From Thermanaeromonas sp. C210 (GTDB taxonomy: Bacteria; Bacillota; DSM-521; Neomoorellales; Neomoorellaceae): a stretch of DNA of 64,000 nt. Shown piece after piece: positions 31,245-39,017 of the stretch (within the stretch, counting starts at the first letter, position 1; each line of letters begins with the position of its first letter). The notes under the pieces are model-generated. The model was not told where the DNA came from. It worked only from the letters and a program-made list of their open reading frames with translations, and made no database searches. The stretch is from NCBI RefSeq assembly GCF_013167955.1, contig NZ_BLWF01000004.1:124001-188000 (forward strand), in the 5' to 3' direction. The position numbers were made by a program, and so were the translations under genes.

Positions 31245-31272
31245 GGGCCACGGGAAATATAACCCGTGGCCC
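31245..31272. terminator. Hairpin between convergent DUF2703 and thioredoxin-like genes
   Basis: A perfect 10-bp inverted repeat, GGGCCACGGG and CCCGTGGCCC with an eight-base AT loop, in the 98-base gap between converging genes. There is no clear T tract on either side. It could serve as a bidirectional terminator. Confidence 0.6.
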
Positions 31273-31277
31273 GCCTG

Positions 31278-31523
31278 TTACCGGCCTATTTCCTCCTGGA
31301 TCCACTTCTTGATCTCTTCTTTGTTGGGCACCCTGCCGAACACCTTAACCTTTTCGTTAACTACCAGACCCGGCGTCATCATAACACCATAATCGGTGAT
31401 CTTGTTGAGGTCCGTCACCTTTTCCACATCGGCGGCCACGCCCAGCTCAGCCAGGGCGTTCATCACGTTTTGCTCTAGCGTCTTGCACCGGGCGCATCCC
31501 GTACCTAGAACTTTGATTACCAC
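31278..31523 (-). CDS. Thioredoxin-like small redox protein (TM0996/MTH895 family)
   Basis: An 81-residue glutaredoxin-like protein with the active site GTGCARCKTLEQN (CxxC at residues 10-13) and the cis-Pro loop VMMTPGLVVNEKV. These proteins usually accompany DUF318 permeases in arsenic clusters, as here, where the frameshifted permease lies 40 bases upstream. A reducing role for arsenical handling is inferred. Confidence 0.88.
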   Translation of the reverse strand: MVIKVLGTGCARCKTLEQNVMNALAELGVAADVEKVTDLNKITDYGVMMTPGLVVNEKVKVFGRVPNKEEIKKWIQEEIGR

Positions 31524-31563
31524 GGAGTTTCATCACCCCTTTTCTTACTTTTTTGCCTTAATT

Positions 31564-32741
31564 CTAGCCCACTATGGTACCAAATACCATCCCTGTCAGG
31601 GTAGCCATGATGACTACCAGGGAGACGTAGGCAAAGGTTTTCTTGAAACCCAGCACGCTGTTGATCACGAGCATGCTGGGCAGACTCAAGGCCGGGCCCG
31701 CCAGCAGGAGGGCTAAAGCCGGCCCCTGTCCCATCCCGGACCCGATAAGTCCCTGGACGACCGGCACTTCCGTAAGGGTGGCAAAGTACATAAAGGCGCC
31801 GACAATAGAAGCGGTAAAGTTGGCCAGGAGGCTGTTGCCCCCTACCACCAAAGCAACATATCTGGCCGGGATAATGCCGGTATCGACGCCGGGTCTCCCC
31901 ATCAGGAAGCCGGCCACCAGCACGCCGCCGAAAAGGAGGGGCAGGATTTTAATGCTGAAATCCCAAGTGGAATTCACCCAGGCCGACAGCTCTTCCCGCT
32001 TGAACCAGGCCTTTAAAATAACAGACAAGGCTAAGAGCAGCGCGATAACCAAATACCATTTGGCGCTGTATACCGCGTGCCAGAAACCCGCCTGTTCCGC
32101 CGGCTTGCTCCAGGAGGCAAAGATAAGGACCAGGACAAGGACCAGGAAATAAAGAACCGTCTGCCTGAGAGTACGAGAGGATTCTTCTCCTTCCGGCATG
32201 AGCAGTCCTTTGGCCCGCTCCTTCTCTTCGCCCCTGAAGAGCAGGGCCATGATGAGGCCGATTATTACCGAAAAGAGTACGGCGCCCAGGGCCCTGGCCA
32301 GGCCGATCTGCCAGCCCAGCACCCGGGCCGAGAGGATAATGGCCAGGACGTTTATCGCCGGCCCGGAAACAGGAAGGCTATGGCCGGTCCCAGCCCGGCG
32401 CCACGTTTGTATATCCCCATAAACAAGGATAAGACGGTGCAGGAGCAGACGGCGAGAATAGCACCCGATACGGCTCCCACGCCATAGGCCGTAACTTTGG
32501 GGCTTTCCGGTCCCAGGTATTTCATGACCGCCCGAGAAGAAAGGAAATTGCTCATGGCCCCGGCGATAAAGAGGGCGGGCACCAGACAGAACAGCACATG
32601 TTCCCTAGCGTATTCCTGCAGCATGTAGAAGGCCTCCAGGATGGCGCTCTGCATACGGGGATGCTGGAAGGGCAGGAAATAGGCAGCCGCAAACACGGTG
32701 ACAATCAATAACAATTTGGCCCACTTGCTCACAGGAAACAT
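31564..32741 (-). pseudogene. DUF318/ArsP-like permease, broken by a one-base frameshift
   Basis: Two consecutive frames make one permease of about 390 residues. The first (32741 to about 32352) ends GLGPAIAFLFPGRR and stop; deleting one base from TTTTCCGG would explain it, since restoring the base gives FLFSGPAIN leading into the second frame (VLAIILSARVLGWQIG..., to 31564). The fold has the conserved CSCTVLSLFMGIYKRGAGLGPA and C-terminal LLLAGPALSLPSMLVI segments. Proteins of this family export organoarsenicals or related compounds. Either a true lesion or a sequencing error. Confidence 0.8.
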
Positions 32742-32774
32742 CTCCTCTTATATCCATTAGTTTATTATAATTTA

Positions 32775-32794
32775 CCTATATGTTAATTTATAGG
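32775..32794. promoter_or_regulatory. Candidate operator upstream of the permease/thioredoxin-like operon
   Basis: Inverted repeat CCTATA-N8-TATAGG in AT-rich sequence 34 bases upstream of the permease start. Its size and position suit an ArsR-type operator, but no binding consensus could be tested. Confidence 0.35.
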
Positions 32795-33164
32795 CGACTA
32801 ATGGTCTTGTCAATAAAGAACAAAGGAAGGACCCATCACCCCTCTTCGCTTTTTGGTGGAAACTTTAGAGACGATAAACTTCTTAGCCGAATGAATGCCC
32901 TGGTGTCTATAGTTGAGGATTTAACTGCGGTGAGGGCAGGAACAATCCTAGCTAGATTCCAATCTTGTTGGTATTTAAAGACGAAAAAGCTCCTACCGAT
33001 CACTGGTCGCTTTCAGTAGGAGCTATTAGCTCATTGAGCATTAGACGAGTTCCATCGCCGTTGTATTTAAGTCATTATCATATATGCTATATTATAGCAA
33101 CGACGTCTAATTTGCCCTTCAATAGCTTCCGTTCAAGGTAGACATATCGTATATAAAATTTAAC
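32795..33164. other. Non-coding gap with two inverted repeats
   Basis: No gene is supported in these 370 bases. Two structures stand out: AGCTCCTAC (32988-32996) with GTAGGAGCT (33016-33024), which on the minus strand is followed by TTTTTC like a terminator; and ATTAGACG (33039-33046) with CGTCTAAT (about 33103-33110) enclosing a second pair CGTTG/CAACG and an AT-rich core. This looks like the remains of a gene end or mobile-element end. Confidence 0.45.
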
Positions 33165-33405
33165 CAACAATCTCACAAACCGGCAAACCATTGCTAATGT
33201 CGACCTCTACCCGTACGCTCTGCCCTTCCAGGCCCACGAGGACGACGGAATTGACAATGGCCAGCATGCGGAACCCCCGATAAGTCGGCAAATGTGCCGG
33301 TTATCTACCCAACATTTGCTATTCGCCGGGAGACAGGGAGTTCCTGCTAAGGTGGTGAAAAAAGAAGAGGCCCCGTTTGGGGTCTTCCGTTATCCCTTTT
33401 TCCGG
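33165..33405 (-). repeat. Degenerate copy of the comM 5' end and leader
   Basis: About 240 bases closely resemble 28255-28493, the comM start, leader and the acr3 terminator hairpin, in the same orientation. The minus-strand translation from the ATG at 33267 gives MLAIVNSVVLVGLEGQSVRV and on to SNGLPVCEIVG, nearly identical to ComM. Base changes relative to the intact gene are largely silent in the coding part. The frame ends after about 35 codons, so it is a gene fragment. Confidence 0.85.
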
Positions 33406-33465
33406 CGCGGGTTTTTTAACTTTTATCCCTATTTCCTTTTAAAACATTACGCAATTCTCAATTAC

Positions 33466-33810
33466 CTATTCTGTTATACATATCCCCTCTTCGCTTGGGT
33501 TGAGACTATAAAAGAACAGTATGCGCCCGTCTGCCAGAACCCCCAGGATATACGTTTGGGCAGCCTTCACCGAAACTATTTTCGCTTCCACCGTTAATGT
33601 TTCTAAATCAATGCGGTTTAGATAGGACATGTTGTTGGCATAATCATTATCGGACTCAAACGTTAGAAATGCAGCGTGGTTCTGGCCGACATAATAAGCT
33701 TCAGGAAAAATAATGTTGCCTGTTTCGCCGGGATCATCAAGCTTGATTTCCTTCACCTCTCCGCTCTTAAAATCCAGGAACAGGGTCTTATATCTCCCCC
33801 CTCCGGCCAA
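33466..33810 (-). CDS. Hypothetical protein fragment (114 aa)
   Basis: Unrecognised. The frame is rich in beta-strand patterns (TLFLDFKSGEVKEIKLDD, AAFLTFESDNDYANNMSYL, TYILGVLADGRILFFYSL), like blades of a beta-propeller or a C-terminal part of a secreted protein. There is no signal peptide and the TTG start has only a purine-rich stretch before it, so it may be the tail of a larger, lost gene. Confidence 0.4.
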   Translation of the reverse strand: MAGGGRYKTLFLDFKSGEVKEIKLDDPGETGNIIFPEAYYVGQNHAAFLTFESDNDYANNMSYLNRIDLETLTVEAKIVSVKAAQTYILGVLADGRILFFYSLNPSEEGICITE

Positions 33811-33982
33811 GTTATGGTCATTAGTTCATTTATATTGTATTCCTATTATGGCCATATGTCAATAAAATTATCGTCTTAACGGTCAAAAAAACGGCCGCCT
33901 TCCCTGGCCCGGCCTTCAAGAGGGGGATACCCGGGGCTCTGCCCGGTTCAAAGTCGGCCGGAAAACCGGAGATACATGGGGT

Positions 33983-34626
33983 TCAGGAGGCTTCGGCGGT
34001 CCGGGGGGGCAAGACAAAATGAAAGGTAGTCCCCCTTAAAAGCAGAACCGTATTCCGCGCCATTACTTCCTGGACCTGGCGGAAGAAGGCCTCCTGCCTG
34101 CCGAACAGCGACTGGAGTACCGTCCTCGTGATTTCTGCCACCGTTAAAGCGTCGCCCTCCAGTGGGTTGAACCGCGGGGTATCCGGGTCTTCCGAGTTGA
34201 TAAACGTGACCGGGATGCCCATGCTGCGGGCCATCTCAGCTACGTCCGCGCTAAAATCGCCCTTCGGTTCTACAACCGTGATACCCAGCCGTTCCCCCTT
34301 TTTATTCTCATGAGATCCTGCTCTATCATCGATGTTAGTACCCGGCTGCTCTTTCCTGTCCCGGTCGTGCCCACCACCAGCGTGTGCAAGAAACGGTCTT
34401 CCCCCGAAATTACTGCCCCCGGGGCTATGCGCACATCAAACCCCTTTTTGCCGAATTCAAATCGCCCCTTAAAGCAGCTGCCCACCCTTTCGAATACTGT
34501 TGCCAGGAAGTTTTGACCCCCGGTTCCCCTAAACGTTTTCCCGGCAGCTGCCACAAATGCAATGGTCTTACGATTCTGGGAATAGGAAGTGCATCGACAA
34601 AAGGGGTGAGAGCCATACCTATTCAC
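33983..34626 (-). pseudogene. Relic of a conjugative coupling protein (TraG/TraD-like ATPase), frameshifted and truncated
   Basis: Two frames join into one product. The first (34626 to about 34270) contains LHTLVVGTTGTGKSSRVLTS, a Walker A in the type IV secretion coupling-protein context. The second continues GITVVEPKGDFSADVAEMAR and TFINSEDPDTPRFNPLEGDA to the stop at 33983. The switch is at about 34275. The C-terminal half with Walker B is missing. It points to a decayed integrative or conjugative element here. Confidence 0.75.
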
Positions 34627-34829
34627 TCCTCCAAAATATTATTACTCAATCTATGTAAACAAGCGGTAAACAGTTCCCACACTTCTTCAAAGTTGCAGTT
34701 AATTATCCTTTAGCCTGGCCTTGTTAAATTATCTACTTGGTGGTAAGGGTAAGCTCTTATTATTTCCTCCACATGAACATTAAGCCGGGATGGGTCCCGG
34801 CATAACTCGTTTATGTTGCTGTTTGAAAA
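34627..34829. other. Intergenic stretch, no gene seen
   Basis: About 200 AT-rich bases between the coupling-protein relic and the cytochrome b5-like gene. I find no supported reading frame. Confidence 0.5.
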
Positions 34830-35081
34830 TCAATCCACCAGGCGCCCTACTACGGGGTAACCGGCCAGGACTGCAGGGACATGCTGGCGGAGAAAGGCTC
34901 CGGTTAAATCCTGGCCAGCCTGGTGTTCAAAGTGCCGTCCCTGCAGGAAAACGGTGGTGACATCGAAGACAAGGCCGTTGACCGCTACATATGCCGGTTT
35001 TCCTCCGGTCCCGTTATACCGGGACAGTTCCGCCCGGGTAAAAACCCGTTCCTGTCGGACCAAAGGTAACACTCCTTCCAA
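34830..35081 (-). CDS. Cytochrome b5-like heme-binding domain protein
   Basis: An 83-residue soluble protein. The cytochrome b5 fold is suggested by FTRAELSRYNGTGGKPAYVAV, VNGLVFDVTTVF and GRHFEHQAGQDLTGAFLRQH, with His residues in HFEHQAG and RQH as likely axial heme ligands (the family HPGG becomes HQAG). It lies 126 bases downstream of the hydrogenase large subunit on the same strand, so it may be an electron partner of the enzyme; that link is inference from position. Confidence 0.82.
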   Translation of the reverse strand: MEGVLPLVRQERVFTRAELSRYNGTGGKPAYVAVNGLVFDVTTVFLQGRHFEHQAGQDLTGAFLRQHVPAVLAGYPVVGRLVD

Positions 35082-35207
35082 AATATGTTCTATCCATTAC
35101 TGGTTTCTCTATGTTCCAGTCCTCCAGCCTGCCCCGTTTCATAGTTCAGGGCGGTGGTCGTCAGCCCTCCACCGGGCTTCTTCTACGAAGCCTATTAATA
35201 ATAAAGA

Positions 35208-36596
35208 TCAACCCTGCAAGTTAATGCTTATTAACCTTTGCCCCTCGCTGTTGATTACATGGGCCGCGCAACTCAAACAGGGATCAAAGGCTCGTACCAC
35301 CCGCCCTACTTCCACCAGGTCGGTAGAAGAGCTAACCCTGGTACCCACCAGTGCTTCCTCGACAGGGCCCCGCTTGCCGGTATCGTCTTTGGGAGAAAAG
35401 TTCCAGGTTGAGGGGGTGATGACATCGTATTTCTCCACCTGGTCATTGTTGATCTTCATACTATGCAAAAGAGGGCCCCTCGGCGCGTCGTTGATCTGAG
35501 TCGCCTGAAGGCGAGCAGGGGCGGCCAGTTCGGTAATATATTTTCCTTTCGCGGGCAGTTCGCGTACCCATTGCTCCATCCAGGTAGCTATGAGCGCCGC
35601 CTCCTCGGCCCGGGCAATAATCCGGCTCATTGTTCCCGGAGCCGTCACCAAAGACCTGGAAGAGATTATTTTCCGGGCCAGCGGCCCGCCCTCAAGGGCT
35701 AATCCCCGGTAGCGGGGAGCCTTGACCCAGGTGTAAGCTGCCGGTTTGTCTGGAGCGGGAACGGTCTCTCCTTCCGGAGTAGCGGTAAACCAGGCGAAGA
35801 GGATACTTTCGTCAATTTCTTGCGGCTGCACCGGCAAGAATTTTTCACCGTCATAGATCCCGGCAGGGAAATGACCGCCGAATTCCGGTTCAAAAAGGCC
35901 GAAGGAAATAAACCGGGGTGGCCTTGTTCCGATATGAAAATAGTCCGGGTAGACTTCGGCCAGGAGATAAGCATCGGGGACCATTACCTGGGTTAGGAAA
36001 TCTTGAACCTGTTTTAACAGGGATAAAAACTGCATTTTCTTGTCGGCTGTGGGAACAACGGTCACTCCCTGGGCGACCAGGCCGTGCTGGTGGGGTATTT
36101 TGCCCCCGAAAACGGCCAGCATGTCGTGGCATTTGCGACTGTACTCCATGGCGGCGAAATAATGGTCGACAAGCAGCCTGGTTTGAGCGTCGGTGAAACG
36201 CCGGTCTTTTAGGCCCGTGCCCGACCCCGGCAGAGAAGAAGATTCGAGATAATCAGGTAAAACGAGGAGGTAAAAATGGCGGATATGATTCTGCAAAAAT
36301 TCTGCTCCCAGCATGGCTTGTTGTAGCATTCTGGCTTCCGGGGCAAGTCTTGCATTGTAAATTTTATTTACCAGGCGGGCGGCGGTATAACCGTGGGCCA
36401 TGGAACAGATACCGCAGATACGCTGGGTGAAATAAACGGCGTCTAGAATTTTTCTACCCTTCATCATCAGCTCGAAACCGCGGAACTGTTCACCTATACA
36501 ATTGGCTTCACTGATAATTTGGCCGGGTCCCAGATAGATGTCGATGCTTAGTAACCCGCTAATTCTTGTTACCGGGCTTAAACTGATCGCCTTCAT
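35208..36596 (-). CDS. [NiFe] hydrogenase large subunit
   Basis: Holds the Ni-Fe active site. Both cysteine pairs are present: RICGICSMAHGYTAARL near residue 60 and DPCLSCAAHVINSEGQRL at the C-terminus, with a 14-16 residue tail after the His that a maturation protease removes. At 462 residues it is shorter than membrane-bound uptake enzymes. It overlaps the small-subunit stop by four bases. The small subunit lacks a Tat signal, so the enzyme is probably cytoplasmic. Confidence 0.95.
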   Translation of the reverse strand: MKAISLSPVTRISGLLSIDIYLGPGQIISEANCIGEQFRGFELMMKGRKILDAVYFTQRICGICSMAHGYTAARLVNKIYNARLAPEARMLQQAMLGAEFLQNHIRHFYLLVLPDYLESSSLPGSGTGLKDRRFTDAQTRLLVDHYFAAMEYSRKCHDMLAVFGGKIPHQHGLVAQGVTVVPTADKKMQFLSLLKQVQDFLTQVMVPDAYLLAEVYPDYFHIGTRPPRFISFGLFEPEFGGHFPAGIYDGEKFLPVQPQEIDESILFAWFTATPEGETVPAPDKPAAYTWVKAPRYRGLALEGGPLARKIISSRSLVTAPGTMSRIIARAEEAALIATWMEQWVRELPAKGKYITELAAPARLQATQINDAPRGPLLHSMKINNDQVEKYDVITPSTWNFSPKDDTGKRGPVEEALVGTRVSSSTDLVEVGRVVRAFDPCLSCAAHVINSEGQRLISINLQG

Positions 36597-37525
36597 AATT
36601 TCTTTCCGTCCTTTGTCCCACCCGGAATTTTCCCGGGGAGAGGGGTATAAAAAGGAGTCGCTTTGTCGGGAAAGCCAGCCTTGGTGCAGCCGATGCAGGG
36701 GGTACTGGCTTTCACCGGCCAGTTTAAATGATCGTTCCAGAGACGGTAGGGGCAGTCAGCCCCGGTGACCGGCCCCATGCAACCCAGGGAAAACATGCAT
36801 TCCCGGTCGCCCAGGTTCCGGGCCAGGGCCCCGGTATCAAAATATGAACGTCGCTGGCAGTGAACATGAATGGTTTGCCCGTAGAACAAAGTGGGTCGTT
36901 GATAACGGTCAACTTCGGGAAAACCGTACAATAATAAATGAAGAAGGGTTCCTACCAACCAGTCAGGGTTGATGGGACAACCGGATACATTTACCACCGG
37001 CTCCCGGATAACCTCCCATACCCCCTTGCTCCCGCTGGGATTGGGCCGGGCGGCGGAAGGCCCGCCGAAAGCGGCGCAAGTCCCCACGGCCACAATGTAT
37101 TTGGCCCGGGGGGCCATCCAGCGGATTAATTCTTCAGAAGTGAAAAGGCGCTCCTCTGTTTTGAAGGGGATGGTGAATTTACCCCCGGCGCGTGTGGCAA
37201 TGGCCCCTTCTACAATTAAGATAAAATTTCCGGCTTCCACTGTTGCCAAAAGGGACTCTATCGCCTCAGCCCCCTGGCCGGGCATCAAGGCATTCCAAAA
37301 TCTTATATCCAGCAGAGAACAGATGACCTGGCCCAGCCCGGGTTTTACCGTATTTAAAGTAGATATGGAATCACCCGAGCAGGCATTGGCTTCCAACCAG
37401 ACAAGAGGGGTTTTGGGGACGGAAGCAATTAAATCTTTTCCGAATAGTTCAGCCAGCTGCCGCGAAAAGCCGGGGGTGTGTTTATGAAGACGGCAGAAAA
37501 CGGCAAACTGTTCTTTTTCGGTCAT
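36593..37525 (-). CDS. [NiFe] hydrogenase small subunit
   Basis: Iron-sulfur electron-transfer subunit, 310 residues. The proximal-cluster region reads VWLEANACSGDSIS (Cys-49, Asp-52) where most members have CxxC; the later ligands AVGTCAAFGG and VSGCPINPDW are normal. Medial/distal cluster ligands are in IHVHCQRRSYFD, CMFSLGCMGPVTGADCPY and TPCIGCTKAGFPD. There is no Tat signal peptide at the N-terminus (MTEKEQFAVFCRL). It is the first gene of the minus-strand hydrogenase operon, divergent from the maturation genes. Confidence 0.94.
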   Translation of the reverse strand: MTEKEQFAVFCRLHKHTPGFSRQLAELFGKDLIASVPKTPLVWLEANACSGDSISTLNTVKPGLGQVICSLLDIRFWNALMPGQGAEAIESLLATVEAGNFILIVEGAIATRAGGKFTIPFKTEERLFTSEELIRWMAPRAKYIVAVGTCAAFGGPSAARPNPSGSKGVWEVIREPVVNVSGCPINPDWLVGTLLHLLLYGFPEVDRYQRPTLFYGQTIHVHCQRRSYFDTGALARNLGDRECMFSLGCMGPVTGADCPYRLWNDHLNWPVKASTPCIGCTKAGFPDKATPFYTPLPGKIPGGTKDGKKL

Positions 37526-37550
37526 AACGCTTCTTTCTTTCCCATAAATT

Positions 37551-37571
37551 TAAGATAGCTATTCTATCTTA
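37551..37571. promoter_or_regulatory. Palindrome between the divergent hydrogenase operons
   Basis: TAAGATAG-CTATT-CTATCTTA, an 8-bp perfect inverted repeat centred in the 83-base gap between the structural genes (minus) and the maturation protease (plus). Its position suggests a shared operator for coordinated control. Confidence 0.5.
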
Positions 37572-37608
37572 TGCCCGTTGGGAGAAAAAATGAATAGAGG
37601 AGTTAAAG

Positions 37609-38109
37609 ATGGAAGTTTGCGTAATCGGGCTCGGCAACGAACTGCGGCGGGATGACGGGGTGGGGGTGAAGGTGGTCGACAGGTTACGGAGTTGCTACGG
37701 CACGATTAAAGAGTGTGACTTTTTCATCCTGGCGAATGATTTGTTTAGTCTGCCGGTTCTACTAGAACCCTATAAGAAGGCGGTGATTGTTGACGCTTTT
37801 CCTCCCGGGCCCCACCCGGGGAAATTAGTAATCTCACGGTTTGTACCAGGAATAGTGGAGCGGGGACCAACAGCCGTGTATTCTCTCCATGATCTGGACC
37901 TTTACTGGCATTTGCAATATGCCTTACACCGGGGATATAAAGGCGACATTTTTCTCGTGGGAATTGAAACGGCTTCATTAGAACCGGGGATTGGATTGTC
38001 GCCCGCTTTAAAGGAGAAATTACCAGCCTTGACAAAGCAGATACGAGGTTTTTTAGCAAAACTGGTTAAGGGTTTGCCGGAAGAAGACTGTGGGTATGAA
38101 TTGAAATAA
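37609..38109 (+). CDS. Hydrogenase maturation endopeptidase (HyaD/HycI family)
   Basis: Nickel-dependent protease that trims the C-terminal tail of the large subunit after metal insertion. The 166-residue chain has the family start VIGLGNELRRDDGVGVKV (metal-binding acidic residue), a second acidic ligand in VIVDAFPPG, and a conserved His in SLHDLDLYWHLQ. GAGG lies just upstream of the ATG. It is divergent from the hydrogenase genes and heads the maturation operon. Confidence 0.92.
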   Translation: MEVCVIGLGNELRRDDGVGVKVVDRLRSCYGTIKECDFFILANDLFSLPVLLEPYKKAVIVDAFPPGPHPGKLVISRFVPGIVERGPTAVYSLHDLDLYWHLQYALHRGYKGDIFLVGIETASLEPGIGLSPALKEKLPALTKQIRGFLAKLVKGLPEEDCGYELK

Positions 38110-38149
38110 CTGTTGCCCAGCCGGAAGCCATAGACGGAGGATGAACTGT

Positions 38150-38398
38150 ATGCATGAGCTGGCAATAATGCAAGAAATCTTAGAGATTGTCACCCAAAAC
38201 GCCCATGATCATGGTTTACACCGGGTCACGAAAATAAAGCTGGTTATAGGTAAGCTAAGGGCAGTTGAACCTGAATGCCTGGACTTCTGCTTTAATGTAC
38301 TAAAAGAAGATATGCCCCTCATAACAAAAGCGGCACTGGAGATTGAAATAAAGGAAATAGGGAATGAACTCTATGTTGACTGTATTGAGGGCGATTAG
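38150..38398 (+). CDS. hypA: HypA-like hydrogenase nickel chaperone lacking the zinc domain
   Basis: HypA delivers nickel to the large subunit. The N-terminal MHE motif (Ni-binding His-2) and MHELAIMQEILEIVTQNA are clear from the ATG at 38150, as is the segment VIGKLRAVEPECLDFCF. At 82 residues it is about 30 shorter than usual: the chain jumps from LEIEIKEIG to the final NELYVDCIEGD strand, so the whole CxxC...CxxC zinc ribbon is missing in frame. Whether it works is uncertain. A second, weaker start is ATG 38141. Confidence 0.88.
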   Translation: MHELAIMQEILEIVTQNAHDHGLHRVTKIKLVIGKLRAVEPECLDFCFNVLKEDMPLITKAALEIEIKEIGNELYVDCIEGD

Positions 38399-38443
38399 GG
38401 TACTGGGGAGCTATTCATAGCTTTCGGGTATCTGCCCTGAAAG

Positions 38444-38689
38444 ATGAAGGGTGGAGGCCTGGTGTCTGTGGCTTACTTAACTCGTGGGGAGGAAGCGGGA
38501 AAAACAATTAGTTACCAGGTCAAAATTCGAGGTATTGTCCAGGGAGTAGGATTTCGCCCTTATGTTTTTAACCTGGCACGTAGATACAGTCTCAAGGGGT
38601 GGGTGCTCAACTCCACGTCAGGGGTAACTCTGGAAATTGAAGGAGAAACGGATGGTGTTTCTTCATTCTTGAAGGAACTATCTCAATAA
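38444..38689 (+). pseudogene. hypF: HypF N-terminal stump (acylphosphatase domain only)
   Basis: HypF makes the CN ligands of the Ni-Fe site from carbamoyl phosphate and is normally about 750 residues. Only the first ~80 remain: the acylphosphatase motif QVKIRGIVQGVGFRPYVFNL and GWVLNSTSGVTLEIEG. The frame stops at 38689 where sequence associated with the IS110-family element begins, and no continuation is found beyond the element. The likely true start is GTG 38462, six bases after GGAGG. Confidence 0.85.
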
Positions 38690-39017
38690 TTTGCTTCTAA
38701 CTTGTTAAATCGCCTGCTCTCTTAGATTTTCATTTTTTATGATGCAGTCCAAGAGGGCAGACTAAGCCTCCAGCATCATTCACGATAACAAGACGATGGC
38801 TTAATCTTTAAGTCTTGGGTAGTACCCTCACCACTTCCTGGCCCTCGGCTACCCTATCATGTCTCCCGGGGTCTATGCCCTGTTTCATTCCTTCGTTCGG
38901 CCTTTTGAGGGCGGGTGGGGTGTGCCTGGTACTTAAATGCAGGGTCTATGCCCTTATGGTAGGGATTAAGGCTTCCCCCACCCAAGACTTTTTACCTTGT
39001 GTTTGGGGTTTTACTTC
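38690..39017 (-). ncRNA. Candidate bridge RNA region of the IS110-family element
   Basis: No protein is supported in these 328 bases. They contain two exact copies of GGGTCTATGCCCT (38869-38881 and 38942-38954) about 70 bases apart and several G/C-rich blocks able to pair. In IS110 relatives the non-coding end encodes an RNA with donor and target loops. The assignment is by position and repeats only. Confidence 0.4.
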
